Source: Hofstenia miamia (lineage: Eukaryota > Xenacoelomorpha > Acoela). From it: a stretch of 64,000 nucleotides of DNA. The stretch's first letter is position 1; each line of letters starts with the position of its first letter. Made by a program: the position numbers and the translations under genes. The notes below the pieces were generated by a model. It saw only the letters and a list, made by a program, of their open reading frames with translations. It was not told the origin of the DNA and did not search any database. The stretch lies in contig SCFE01000021.1 in the NCBI GenBank assembly GCA_004352715.1, forward strand, positions 1,225,605 to 1,289,604, in the 5' to 3' direction. Below, one piece after another: positions 26,701 to 41,700 of the stretch.

Positions 26701-29700
26701 CCGAGAGGTTTCAAATCAATTAAAGAAAACTAGACTAAGGGTCGTTTAACAAAATCAAATATAGCAAATTATTTTCATTGACTTTAAAATGATAATAATA
26801 GAAACCAAGCAACAACAACAAATATTTACGTTCTCAAATAATTATTATGACAAATAATGACACTTAGTTTAATCGAAATGAATATAGATTCAACTTTATA
26901 CTAGCTATGTCTGTATAGAAAAACTAATATTAGGCTCGAATTAGGTCCTTTTCGAAATCACAAATGGGTAGGTCAATTTTTCATGATCAGCTTTCATCTC
27001 TCAAATAAATTTCTTGTAAAAACGAAATCGTGATAAAAGAATTAAAAAGTGTGCACAATCAACGAATACAGCTAGAATTTTCAGTTTACTTCATTCATTG
27101 ACTAAGGAATTCTCTAATACCATGTTTGTTCACAAAGATTACGTAATGTGAGTACGGAGGCACTGTAAAAGTACGAGGAGCAGTTGCGGTAGGACGTTGA
27201 CTTTTGACTAATGTACATAACTTTATATTTTCAATAACGAATTGTTGCTGAGTCCAAATTTCTATTCATAAAGTGAAAAGGCGCGAAGAGCTTCAATTTA
27301 TTTTCTAAAATTATTATAAAACAATTATTTATTTGTAAGTTGTCCAAAATCTAATAACATCTTGCAAAAAGTGCAAAGATTTATGAGATACTCGTAAAAG
27401 CTTTGAGGCACATATTTATAGATATGAAAGCTAGTATTTCTAAGAAGCCTCTTATTCATGTGATCGAAAATTTTTGAAAAAAATGATTTCTATATTATGA
27501 AAAACCACTAAAAATTGTAGTATCACAATATTCACAATGTTTAGACAATTTTTGAAAAAAATGATTTATAATTATGAAAAACCACTAAAAATTGTAGTAT
27601 CACAATATTCACAATGTTTAGACAATTTTTGAAAAAGGGGGCCGTTGACCAGCTGGTTGTCAATTAACGAAATTATCTTAATATCTCATAGGTTTTGTTA
27701 AAAAAATTATGGGAATAAATTCTACGGCTAGATTTTAAGTTAAGAACGCTTACACTTAAACAATCTAAAATAAAACACTAAGTGCTCCAATTCGAATTGT
27801 TGCAATGTAATATATAAGTGCTCATTCACCAACGACTAGCTAATTTATTACTAGTCTGACAAGAAACTAATACTCATAATATGCGACACATACAAAATTA
27901 ATGAGTAATGACCAGCATAACAGCTCAATAATTGGCTTTGGATTTAATATGTGGCTACTAACATTTAAAAAGCTTTACAAACAAAGCCTGATAAGATACA
28001 GATTGAAGGATATTCTCAGAAAACATTCCTATCAAAATGAACAACGAGAAATTCTCTCGGATTCCCAACATACTTTTACATTTTATGACATGTCATAAAC
28101 TATTCGCATAATAGCGACATTGGCTCATTTTACATAAATAAAAGATTTTCTGCCATTTTATAGATGTAGGTAAACCAAGACACATCAAAAGTATTAAATT
28201 TAATTACCACCATCATCACAGGAGTTGTTATACAACATCATGAAAAAGTCATTTAACTAAATATTCCAATCGGAAGTGCAAGTCTGCAGGAAGTGAATTG
28301 GTAATTAAAGACTATTTAACAGAAATACTTCTCAAGAAAAAGGAAGCTTCGCCTTTATAGTTTTTAAGGTCGGTTTTCTGAGAAACATGACTTCTTCGAA
28401 CTTGGGATTTTTCAAAAATGGTGTTAAGTTTGTGTTGAATAAAAGATACCGTATTTTTTCGGAGTGTTAAGCGCACAAGAAGTTCCTATGCTTCTAAAAA
28501 AAATTCGCAATGCGCTTTATATTCAAGTGCGACTTATGTATGAACAGTGTATGTTCCTCCCCTGCAATAAAATCCGTCGCAATGTTATAAAACGCTTTTG
28601 AATTACATGAAAATAGATCCGTTCACTCATACTGCGTCTTAAAATCTAGGGCGCCAAATAGTCCGAAATTACGGGAACAACAAACTTTTAGTATCTAGTT
28701 TAGCTACATGGGAAACTCAAAGTTCTTGTAGGATGCAATTTCGTTATCTTGCAAGTTTTTGACAAATAAAACCCCCAATATTGAAAACTTATCAATACAA
28801 CAATGGAATCGAACTACAACATAGACATGAAATTCATGTCGATGAATTGATGTTTTTTTCATGTGTACGTGTAACTGCATATAAAGCTCGACTCGTACCT
28901 TAGAATAGTCATGTTTATCTATTGCTTATCGATTAATCGTATAAAAATTATTTGCATTCGGAGAATATATTTTTCCACATTAGCCGGGTCCAATGAAGCT
29001 CGTAATTCCGATGGACAACTCACTTAAATGTCTGCGTCTTTAGTACATCCTTTGCAAAATTATGTTTTGCGCTTCTGATTTCAATCATCTTGAAGAAGTG
29101 CGCTTAATCGATTAGCAAATCCTAAATGCTTATCGCAAACTTGTTCAATTATTAACGAGAATTCAATCCTACCGGAATCACAAGCTCCAAAGACGCCTGA
29201 GAGCTTCATTCTTATTCGTAAATATACTATAAAAATGCACTACAAAATAAAAAGCAAAATGAATTGATGAATGCTAAACAAATAAGCAAGAAGCTGGAAT
29301 CAACTGAAAAAAACCAAAGAAAAACTTTAAGAAAAGTTAGTAAAAACATGCATGTGAGAAAAGAATAAGGCTTCAAACAAAAATCAACATGAGCCTAAAA
29401 TGATTACAAGTAACTCACCAAGTGCGGTCGAAGCTAAAACACAAAAGTGCCTTTAAGGATTCTGGATATGTTTTTGCTACAAAAGAAAGGCACAATATGT
29501 AGTTCGTTCCAACCCCTAATTTATTGAAATACTTTCTCTTCAAAGATTTAAGCTTACCTAGCATTTATGATAGAAAGAAGGCCTTCGCAATAAAATCTCT
29601 TCAAAAATTATAACGCATGTTTAGACTAATCGAGGACTGAATTAGGAATGCACGGTATGAACTGCTTTTTGAAAAAACTAAGCAAACTTTTCATTCTAAT

Positions 29701-32700
29701 TAATAAAAAAAGAGACTGGTGTTCTTAAAAAACTATGTGCATTTAAGGTGTTGTAAAAAACTAAATGCGACTGCTGGTTTATCAAAATAACTGATAAAGA
29801 AACTATTGCTGTTCGTCCCAACCTACTTTAACCGGATTAACCGGACCGGAATTTAAACAGGTTTTAACCGGATGCTTAAAAAACTGATGTTCAACATCAT
29901 ATCGTCAATAATATCCTCTTCTCATTTACCTATTTTTCAATTTTAGGGAATTTTGCGGCATATTCTCGTCTCTTAATAGGCTATATTATACCTATATCTA
30001 CATTATGATTATGAAGTAAGCATTATTGACAATGATCGTAGTCTATCAAAATTTTAATGAAGAAAATATATACTCAAATGGTGTTGATGAATGAGAATTA
30101 AATAATAAATTTAGAATTTTATGAATAAATTGAAATCTAGTCTATATAACAACTATATAGCATGTATCCTTTCCCACAAATTTGATATTTTTTAAAATGG
30201 TGCACGAATTATTGCAATTGTAGAATTTGAAAGGCGAAAATGTAGAGTAGGACTAGAATTACAATAGGAATCTTTGCACCCTTTCCTACAATTTCTATTG
30301 TTTTCTAATACCGCAATCATTGTAATCAATAAATTTAAAAAATCAGAGATAGAATTACTTAACCGGATTTTAACCTGATTAACTGGCTCCTATAGATTAA
30401 GCGGCTTTAACCGGACCGGACCGGTTTACCCGGTTTTAACCTGACCGGATCCAGCACCAAAAGAAACTATTTTACAGATATGACAAATATCATTTCAATA
30501 GTAAAATTTGAAAACTTTAATGCAAAAATTTTCACTTGCCCTTAGAAAATAATACATTTATTGGTGAAGCCGTTTTTCCCATCTCGTTAACAACAGTTGC
30601 TAAAATCTAATCAGTTGCTTCACCCCAATCCCAAACAATTTGAAAAAGCAGAACAAACAATTTCAAGAGTTTAACAATTGAATTTATTACCTGGACGTTT
30701 TCGCTCGTGGATTTAGGAAAGGCTGTGGGTTTGTAAGTAGGCAGCGGTGGACTGGATGCTAAACTTGATTCGCTTCCACTCCTCGAGCTTAGCTTATTTT
30801 CTAAAAATGTGTAAAATTAATGTTGAGTAACTCTTTAGTTTACAACCCCATAAACACAAACAGTTCACTATAAACATGTCTGTCCTACGAAATGGTTGAT
30901 ACATAATAAACAAATTCTGCAATATTCCCCTTTCCATTATCACAGTATTTCAATATTAAAACATATATTTTATTGCTAAAATTTTGAATTAAATTTGGAT
31001 TAAATTTTCACTTGAGAAAAGCATCTTGATGAAAATAATTGCAAAAAACTAATGCATTAAGTTCCAGAATTCCAAAGATATGAAAACAAATGATATTCTA
31101 TTTTTATCCAAACGACAAATGGTTTAAAGACGGCCATTTTAAGAGTATTAACCATTTCAATTTTTGACGTATGGCATGTTTGTCTTTTATAATCTAAAAT
31201 AAAAAACTTCTAAATAAGCGCGTATATATGTGAGAAATATTTTACGTCTGGCAATGTTTTGCACAAAATCAGCTCATTTCGGTACCCAGGGTTTTTACTT
31301 GGTTGGTAAGCGTTTTATAAACACTGCTATAATAGTCACTATTTCCATCGCTGTCATCTTAATTTCTTTTCTTAAAAATTTGCGCCAACCTTCAAAAGAA
31401 TGCTTTAAAAACAGTAAATGAGACCTTGGTTAAAATCTAGAGTCCTAAATTATTACAACTCAATTTTAGAATTTGAATAAACTTTAGGAAACATGTAACC
31501 TACTAAATCGAATGAGGTTAAACAAGGGCAATATTGAGAGGATCCTAGAAAAACGTAAGGAAAATTCATTTTAAACGATGTTTAAAATGGCTCACTACCT
31601 GATTAAAGTTAAAAATGTCAAAATATTTGGTAAGCAAGAGAACGAAAATCAGAAAATTTATCAAGCCTTTTTTAAATAACGATATGGTGGTACGAAATAA
31701 AAATTAGTACTCGAATACTTCTGTTAAAACACAAAAGAATTTAGTTTGTAAGCAGCAAACATGCAAACGCGCTAAATTAACGAGTGTTTTTCAGGTACTG
31801 TTCAAACATTCGAAAACAGTTGAATGATAATCGAAAAGTGAAGTGTTATGAACACGATCTCAACTGGCGCACAAATAAATTAATAATTTTATAAAAATAA
31901 TAACATTTGATTACGCGGTGTTACCTGCGGCAATAGTATATTTCCATTCCATTAACTTAAACGACATTGCCGACTAGGACCGATTGTTATCAATGTCAAA
32001 TAGCCTCTGCTGCGATGATTGATTAGAATTTTTACGATTGGATATGGATTTATAAACAGAATTAGTGATATGGAATTCTGCTCATTGAACTAATCTTTAG
32101 TTCATAATTAAATGAAATTTTGAATATTTATTCAATCAGAAGAACAAACAACATTATCTGTTAATTGGCTTCGTTTTTGCAAGCCACCAACCACTACCAT
32201 ACTATGTTTCTAATAAGAAACCATATATTTGTAAAAATTAATCGTTTCTGTTTATTAGGATTTCCATCGGAATTTCTCAGAAATAAACTAAACTTAACAG
32301 ACTGCTGCGGTATATTGAGAAATGTCAAAATAGTGAGTTACTTTTACATAAATTATAAATTTAAAAACTCGTGAGATAATTAATAAAAACAACCCCTAAA
32401 AGGGACAAGGCAAATTTTTTATTCCAATAAAAAATGTTTTCATTCTCTTAAATTAGGTTAGACTACGTGATTGATCACGCGTGATCTGTCACATTTTGAT
32501 TAAATCGCACATCTAACCACCGAGATAACTAGCGATGTGTTACCAATCACGTAGTCTAACCGTAGCCTTAGTAATTGACTAAGCTCAATTGCTATATATT
32601 ACAAATATATTATAACAAAATCGAATTATCAATTTTGAGTAAAAAACGTATAATATTAAACAAAATATCCAGCAAAGTCACTGGAACTTCCACTTCTTGC

Positions 32701-35700
32701 ACGCATGAATGATTTTCCTCGACTGCATAGACGATGCACTCCCATCTCTTATGAAAATGAATTGTAATATCACGCAAATAAAACTAATTTTTATCGCTTA
32801 CAGAAATGCACCACTTACTATTGTTAAAATGGCTTGCTCTATCTTTTAAATAATATATGCAGTTGGTGTCATAGCATTAAAATATATGACGAAGAAGCTA
32901 AATTTGTCATTTGTGGAAACACCCACGCATAATTCGTCTTCTCAAAAACGAAAATACGGATATATCATTTTTTAAAATCATTCAACCGATAATAGCTTGT
33001 AGGTTGAGTGAATTCGTAGCCGAACTCAGAATTGCTGTTTATAATTGACCTCCAATGTTTAATATAACCATCATAACTATTGAAAGAGAGTCCATACTAC
33101 TAAAACTTTATGTTCATTATTAATTAGTCCAGGAGTTACCCTTACAATAATGGAAAGTAGCTAAAAATAATTATATAAACAACTACTGCTATAAAATGAA
33201 TGTGGTTTAAACTCTTTATGGTATTAGATTAAGATGAGCATACACTACAAATTTTTATTGTTTCTTTAAGAAATCGCAATTAAAATCGTTTATCATCTGT
33301 ATTTCATTAAGTAAATCAGAGTTACAAATCGCAGAAACCGCCGAATATTTGACAGATGACAAATTATCACTTGGCATAAATTCGATCGTAGTAGCGACTT
33401 GCAAACTCTAATTACGCATTGATTTACATCGCTGAGGCATTCTAATTGCATAATTTGAAGTTGAATTATTTTAAGTTCAATTATTGGCAATTTAAGAATT
33501 TATTGGATACTTGAAGTTAGAAATTAAGTAATAGTGTTGATATTGTATACACTGTCTACTATAAACAGATTACTTTTGACAAAGGTTAAAATTCAATTGC
33601 GACATAATATATCTTTAGGCGGTTAAATATAGCAAATAATTAACACTGACATTGAAAATGTCTGACAGTGAAAATATACCACCAGATTTGAAATAAATTT
33701 ATTTAAGAAATCGAACTAGTGATATAGGAATTAAGCTGATGAAGCTATCGTAGTATTCAATACCTTTCAAAGATGACTGATCATCATCGGCAAAAGGTAT
33801 GGCATCTGGGGAATCTGGCGGACCCTCGGTTGGAGTTGGTGGTGGCGAAGAAAAACAATTGGCAGTTGACGCTCGTAGCACCTTCTTCTTGCATGGACTT
33901 GTTTTCTCTGTAGTGGAAACATCAACCGAACTTTGTGACCCAGACTTGCACCAGAAGTTGTTAATTGTTTCTTGAATTAGCGACGTCGAACGTCCACCGC
34001 CTATGATAGAAACAATAGTTACGCTAGCTTAAGAGAGCCTAACTTATGTATGAATGTACATTTATATGCAAGCAATTTTCTGTAGATTCCTTAAAATTTC
34101 AGAACTTATCTTCATCAAAATGTCTACCGACATTGGTAGCAAGTAACAAAAGAATCATGGTTCATTCACCCTTGATTTACTCAAGGTTGCAACTACGAAC
34201 AATGTGTTTTATCAGTAATATCTTCTATTCTTGAAGTGGATCTAGAGTTCTACTCTTAACAATTGAGAGAATTGGAAGAGCTTCAAATTAAAACATTGCT
34301 GTAACCACTTTAACTTCGAATTGAATTCTACAACAAACGGTTAGAATTCAATGAAAAAATATAGGAAACATTAACCTGAGAAATTACATTTACTATTTAC
34401 ATGAATGATTCAAATACATAAGATGTACCGGAAAACGAAGTAGTAGATGTGTTAGACTTTGTTTCAAAAGTGAACTGACGTGAAATTGTAGGTCTAAGAG
34501 TATTATCCTGCGGACATAAACTCTCCATGGAGTCAGCTGATTGAATGAGTGAGTCAACATGAAGAGAGCTGGAACCATTCACACGACGTGAACTAAAGAA
34601 AGAGAAATATTCGTTATACATTTTAAATAAGAATTAAGAATAAATTATTTAGAGTGGGCTATGACGTAATGTGGAGTTTTATTATTATATTTATATGAAG
34701 AGACAACTTTCTTGAATTTTTTAGAAAGACAAGAAAAAAATCAATATTGTGGAAAAATATTTGGACTTCAAAATACTTATCAAACTAAACGATGTATCAG
34801 ATGTTTCTACATCTTAGATTTAAAGTAATGTACAATAATGGATTCCTCCTTTGGGCCGAGACGCACCTCTGGTGAAAATTTGAGGTCAATCTATCTATTA
34901 CTTTTTCTGTAAAGTTGCTAAAAGACAAATAGACAAACAAACCAACGCTACCAAAAACATAACCTCCTTGGCGGAGGTAATTAATGATAATTGGGGAAGA
35001 AGAGTTATTTAATGATATACAGCGTAGTTATAATGTCAGTAAAAAAGAAGAGGCTATAAATAGCCTAAATATACATGGATAATTAATTTCAGCTGCGTTT
35101 AGATTGTAATAAAGCTAAACTATCAAAATCATGATAAATTAGGCTAACAAAAAAGTCATTTTGAAATGTGAGCAAATTGGATTTTTTCATAAGCAGAAAG
35201 AAAAAGTATTTGGATTAGTAAACCAATAAAAACATAATCAATACACTTTTTCTGTATCTAGCAAACTAATCAGTTGATGGTAAATGTCCACTGTTGTAGC
35301 TATGTCAAGTTTAAGGGGTGCGGTATAAAATAAACTGGAAAGACAATGAAATCTATAATAAAACTACTAAAAGTGCAGTGAAACTTTTTAAAAGCAAAAC
35401 TTTCCATTCACTTCTAGATCTAGATGACTTCTTTTCCTATCAATATAATACAAGAATACTTCTTAGCTGATGTTTACAACTCTCTTTACAATGAGAATAA
35501 TGGAAAAATTAGCAGGCATATTTTCAACAACACTTACGATTCTGACAGGGGATTTCTATCAAGAGCGACTTCCAAAAGGAATGCTTTATGCTGCAAACAT
35601 TGACCAATGGCATATCTTTCATACGCATCTAGTTCAAGCATTCGCTAAAGTGAAAGTTTGAAACCATGCATAAAGAATTGAATTATAATTCAAATTACAA

Positions 35701-38700
35701 TTACTAAAACCAACTTCTAGGTCCTGGAAGACTTATGCATTAAAGCTTAAAGTAAAATCAATTTTTCATAAATATTAAGTTACCTTCAGTAGATCTAGCA
35801 TTGCACGTGATATGGACTTTGAATAGCGCCGTTCCACTGAATTGAACGAGGTTGTGACGGGAAACTAAAAAAATTATGGTTAAAATATAGTAGTTGGAAA
35901 TTGAACAATTAGTTACTACAAATAGATAAACTAAAAAAAATTATGGTTAAAATATAGTAGTTGGAAATTGAACAATTAGTTACTACAAATAGATAAACTA
36001 AAAAAAATTATGGTTAAAATATAGTAGTTGGAAATTGAACAATTAGTTACTACAAATAGATAAACTAAAAAAAATTATGGTTAAAATATAGTAGTTGGAA
36101 ATTGAACAATTAGTTACTACAAATAGATAAACTAAAAAAAATTATGGTTAAAATATAGTAGTTGGAAATTGAACAATTAGTTACTACAAATAGATTTGCA
36201 ATTATTGAATGTAAGAAACCATATATATTTGGAATGTTTTTTCAGAAACTTCAAAATGTCAAACATAGGCGTTGCATATTATTCAAATCAGCCACATATT
36301 AGGGAACTAGAAAGATTTTTCTTAAATAAGGAATGTTTGCAATAGCTTTAGCTCTCTATACAACATTTTTTGGAAAGTTGTTCTTTTCTAGATTTTGTTG
36401 GGTATCAATAATTGAGTTTTTCATTCCCCTTGGTTTTAACAGAAAACCTATTTCAATACACAAGCTTTGCCGTCTGTTTTAAGAGGCATAAATAAAAAAT
36501 AATTAAAAAGTGAAATAGTTTGATTGTAGAAAATGTTTATTGACAAAACAGTAAGCGAGCACGTGGTGTTGTGTTTAAATACAAAGTATAGAGGAAATTT
36601 GTTTAAATAATGAAACATATGATATCTGTCATTACCCTATGAATCAGTACATGCGACTACTATCACTGAACAAACTTTACAGCAGTAATCATAGCATCAA
36701 GTAAACACTGACTCGTAGGCGCGAAAGATAACTGGAGTGTAGGCATCTTCAATCATTGATTTAAATCAACAATATAACATTCATGCTATTTGAGAAGAAA
36801 TGTGTTACATGATGGTTGATAGAAACAAAGTCTCTACATATCAGAGTATCGAAAAGTATTTAGAAAAAAAACAAGTAATTCAATTTCAAATAGTTTGATA
36901 GCATTATGAAAATCACTAATCTTTGTAGTTATAACAATCAAAACTTTTTCAATAGTGTGAATATCGTTTTACTTATGAGGGTTTAAGATTAGCAGAATTG
37001 CTGCCTTAATATCGATTTTTTTATTGTCATAGTGAAAAAAGTGATATTGCTTCATCAAATATTTAAAACGCAATCAAAGGAATCCAACATGTCAATTAAG
37101 TATAATATTAAACCACTTGAAAGCGGGGGTGGTAAAAAATATATTGTATTTAAATATATTGGCAATAACTAAATACATTATATTTATGTTTGTGATAAAA
37201 CGATGCAATATATTTTTTTTGAGAAAAATATTGGAATTCGAAAAATATAACTTTGAATTTAAAAAATATATTGTCCGAAATTCAATAAACAGGAGACCGT
37301 AAATTGCAATATTTGAAACATGCTTTTTCTCCGAAAATATATTCTTAAAGAAAAGTATTTTTTCCAATATATTTAATTATTCATTTTCCAGTTTAAAAAT
37401 AAAATTATTTTTCAAAAAAATCATTTAAATATATTTTTTACCATCTCTGGTTGAAAATACCTCTGAGAAGCATTAAACATGTATTTTCAAGTAACAGCTA
37501 TCCACATGTACAATACTTGAGTATCAAGTGCCTGGTCAATTCTCTACCTCTTGTTTCATTTTCAAATTTTTCAAAAAGAACTTAAGTAAGTTACCTTTTT
37601 TATGATAGAACGTATTTAAAGATTTTGCTAGAAGAATACATAACATTTCTACGAAAGGAATTAAAAATGGGTCTTCATGATAATCAAAATGAAAGCTATG
37701 ATCTCAAACACCTCAAAATATTTAGTTGGGATGAAATGAGTTGCCCTGGTTTCACAAAAGAATGCATATCAAATTATACAGAATTCAATGAACTTGGAAT
37801 AGGCCAAAGTATTGCAAATGGTAAGAAAAATATTTCTAAAGCAAATTCTTGATAGTCCACTGAAGACGTGAATGGCATATGGGCTAACAGAAATTTCAAT
37901 TCTATTCCAGAACGACGAAGCGTAACGCTGCTCGATTAATTATCAAAACAAATCATCAGAGGAAAATTATTTGTTTATTCTTCTGAAATTTAATTTCCAC
38001 TTTCGCTGAATGTATTAATAGCAGCGAACGATTCCATTGGTTGAACAGCTTTAGTGATGACATCAAATGCGCGCGCATCGCCTTTTGAAAGATAAAGCAA
38101 ATGAGAACTGAAAACAGTTTTCACTATATTGGCATTAGTTGGTATATAAGTTTTAAGGATAAAGAAATATTGGAAGACGGGCTGCATTCAAATTAAAAAA
38201 ATTATTCATTTAGTTTCCATATATATATAGTTACAAGATTTAGCAGTCAACATTAGAACGAATTTTGACCGCTACTAATAAAATCGATTAAAATCATAAA
38301 AGGAAAGTTAGGCTTATGCTTGTTTCACGCATATTTATTGCAAAATACCATACACAATGCAAAGTATTTATTTTTAACAAAAATTAGATACAAGGACGAT
38401 ACACAATTTAAACCTCTGAATGACATGAGTCAGGATAAGGAATTTGATTTAAACAATATTTTCTTTCTACATACGTTCAAATCTATGTTTTTATAGCAAA
38501 TTTAGAACCAATATACTGTCTGAAAGAACAGGCATTGACGAAATTTGTTGCAAAATCTTCAAATATCTCCCGGGCTTTAGGAAATTAATCAGGTTTTACA
38601 CAAGATAATCTGGTTGAAAACAATCAAATCAAAGGCATGCTAATATCTCCAAAACTGATTTCACGACATAGTCTACTTTATAAGAGCAATACAATATTCT

Positions 38701-41700
38701 GCTGGTTAAAGGGTTTGAACTGCGCTCGTCTCAGTCCAAGAATACTTCTAAGGTAAAAATTATTATAAATTTTTGAATTTCACATATTGATAAGTCCCAA
38801 ATTGGTTTTGAAAGCTTGGATTTAGCAGTGGTGTAATTTGGATTTTTCTAGCATAAAGAGAATTCTCCATGCACTAATTTGGTCTGATAATTTCCATTCC
38901 TGGTGAGAACCTAATGATATCAGATTGGGTAACATTTTGAACATTCAATATTTGAATGTTTTCTTTCACGTTGAGCAATGCGATTTTCTTATAACTTTCA
39001 ATAAAGTACATCACAATCCATTGAATCCCCACCATTTTCAGGTTACTCAGGAACAAGATTGGCCAAAACGCTGAAGAACATTTAAGCTGACAATCGCCGT
39101 TAACTCTTCCAGACACAAACTTTTGAGGGAAATAAATTCCCGTCAGGGCCAACCATTTATTAATTAATTATCATTTTGTGATACAAACTACCTAGAAAAC
39201 TCATATAAAAACATATATTGAAATTCAATTAATATTTAACGTTTGAGGTGGTACAAATTTGGTTCAATTTAGGTACCAGAAAAGATATCACAGAAATTCT
39301 CATATCACGCAAATAATAAAATGATTGAATTGCTGTTAGTAACAAGCTTGTTCAACTTCGTTGAAAGATACAAGTCTCGTTTCTTTGAGTTCTTTTCGAC
39401 TTTTTAAATATTTTCCAATAACAATAATTGTATAATATATTTCAAATTTTATAGCAAATAAATTATTAAGTACTAAAAATAGTTGAGAACAAAGATTGAT
39501 TACCGTAAAGCCTGCAAATCGAGGATTGCTATAAAAACTTCTCCGATGCTTGTCGAGCAGAGGGCCAAGTCTATGCTGTATCACACAGAGCTGATCGTAG
39601 TCACTCTCCCCAGGGAACAGAGGACGACCATCACTTAGCTCTGGAATGAGGCAACCGGCCGACCAAACGTCTACTTCTTTACCATGCGAGCATCTTAATC
39701 ATAAACGTTTTCAAAACTTAAGTGCGTATTAAAATATTTTGCAATTGATTACTTGCATTCAAAAAGACTCTATGGCTCATGTTCATATTTAAATAAATAA
39801 AAGGAAGTCTTCATTTACGTAAATAAAATTGCAAGGAAAGAGTTTAGATGATAATTCAATTACCACCTCTAATTTTACGATATTAAATAAATTTAGATCA
39901 ATGACTTTGCTCTTTAAATAAAACGCAAACGCAGCATCATAATTAAATTAAATTGAAATTAATCGATGTCGTCCGTAAATTCACAATTTAACTATTAACG
40001 GAGTGGCGAAAGGTGTCACTCAACAAACGAAATTACCAAAAATAAGACAGACATGTTTGTTAAAGGATTTGAATAATTTGAGTAAGGTAAAGCTATTAAT
40101 TACATGATAGATTCCATTTACTGAAAACCACAACAACGAGAGTTTATTAAGAAAAAGCAATGAACACATATCCCAGTATACTCTACAGATATCGCAATTA
40201 AGCTTTAGATTGTTTGTACGCGCGCCGCGTGAAACATTCCGTTTTCGAAACCGGAATGCGAATTACTATGGTTATCGATTCCTATGATTATTTTCAGAAA
40301 TAATAATTTGCGGCACTTTTGAATAGTGACAAAACAGATAAATTCAGGAACAAAGCCAGAAACAAACGCAAGCGATCCTCCTTTGGATTGAATAAATAAG
40401 TCAAAGGTAGTTATTTTGTATACCGTTGGGTGGGGAAAACTGGCCGCATTAAACTAAGATTGTTTTTAACTTTATTCCTGTAGAGTTTATCTAATATCAT
40501 TTTTGAGATGCTGCAAGAGCTCTTGTATTTTAGAGGACTATGCTTATCTGAATTGTCTGTTACAGTGACACCAACACAAACAGGAAATTCACATTCTAAT
40601 ACTTGTTAAGTATTCAGAAGCCTTTAGAGACAGCTACGAGAAACTACTGAAACCTTAATTGACATGAAATTAACAAGAAGTGGATTAATTAAAATTTTGT
40701 TTAAAAACAGTTTCACTTTTTCCTAGGCAGTAGCAGAAAATTGAAAAAATAATTTTGCATGCTTATTAATAATCAGAGTTAAAACAACTGTTTTTTGCGT
40801 GTTTTATTAAATGCCTTTTTTCAAATTAATATAGGAAAGTTTGGGTTTCGTCCATTCGTACTTTTATAACCGGTTTTCTAAAGAAAAAACAGCAAAACTT
40901 GCGTTTTGTTTACGTGTAAAAAAGAAGAATAAATGTTGATAAGTTTATCATCATTCAATGTTTGTTCCTATACATCTTTTTAAAAAATATTCGTACCTTG
41001 AGCTGGTGTTTTCTAAAACACATTGTTTTAAACACCTAAAACGTTTTTTTTCTAAAAATCCACTTTTTGCCAACCCTGTTAATTATTCAATATTTTTCAA
41101 CTGTAACCGAATGCATTATGGCAAATCAGGTAAAGAGAAACACCATTGCACAAACATCGAAATGAATTTTGTAAATAATCTAGTCACTATTTCTTCCAAT
41201 TTAATTATAAACCATCATGCTGCAAATACGAAGTTTTCATCATATCCGAGAAATATTACAAAGTGAGACTTCTTTACAATTAAGCTCTAGCATAAACTGT
41301 GATCTGAATGCATCATTAAAAAGTAACGCAACAAGAGCAAGTTTGAGTAATATTGTTTCAAAAACAATTACTGCATTGTTGTGCAAGACCCTGTACTTTT
41401 AAATATTAACCTAAATATGATTGCTTCAATAGGAATGATATGATCGTTACGATAAATTATTTCTGCAGGGAATGCTAGAAACACCAATAAGTAAAATTTC
41501 GCGATTAAGTTAGTAATGTGGACATCTATCTATCCCTAAAATCTATTAAATCAACAGCCACTAAACTCCTAATTGATATAAAATTAAGCATTCAGTTAAA
41601 AGATTGTTTATAATACAGTTTATCTTTTTACCCAACAAGTAGTTCGGGTGAACGATACCATCTTGTAGCAACAACATCTGGCGAGCCATCCGTTGAATGA

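Noticed and set aside
35470-35661. 63-codon plus-strand open frame that looked like part of a nested gene
   Set aside because: It lies antisense to exon 10 of the kinase, whose minus-strand frame ([15 protein letters not shown]) matches the family and joins its neighbours in phase.
35862-36195. CRISPR-like array reading of the 67-bp repeat
   Set aside because: There are no variable spacers; the units are head-to-tail identical and the genome is eukaryotic.
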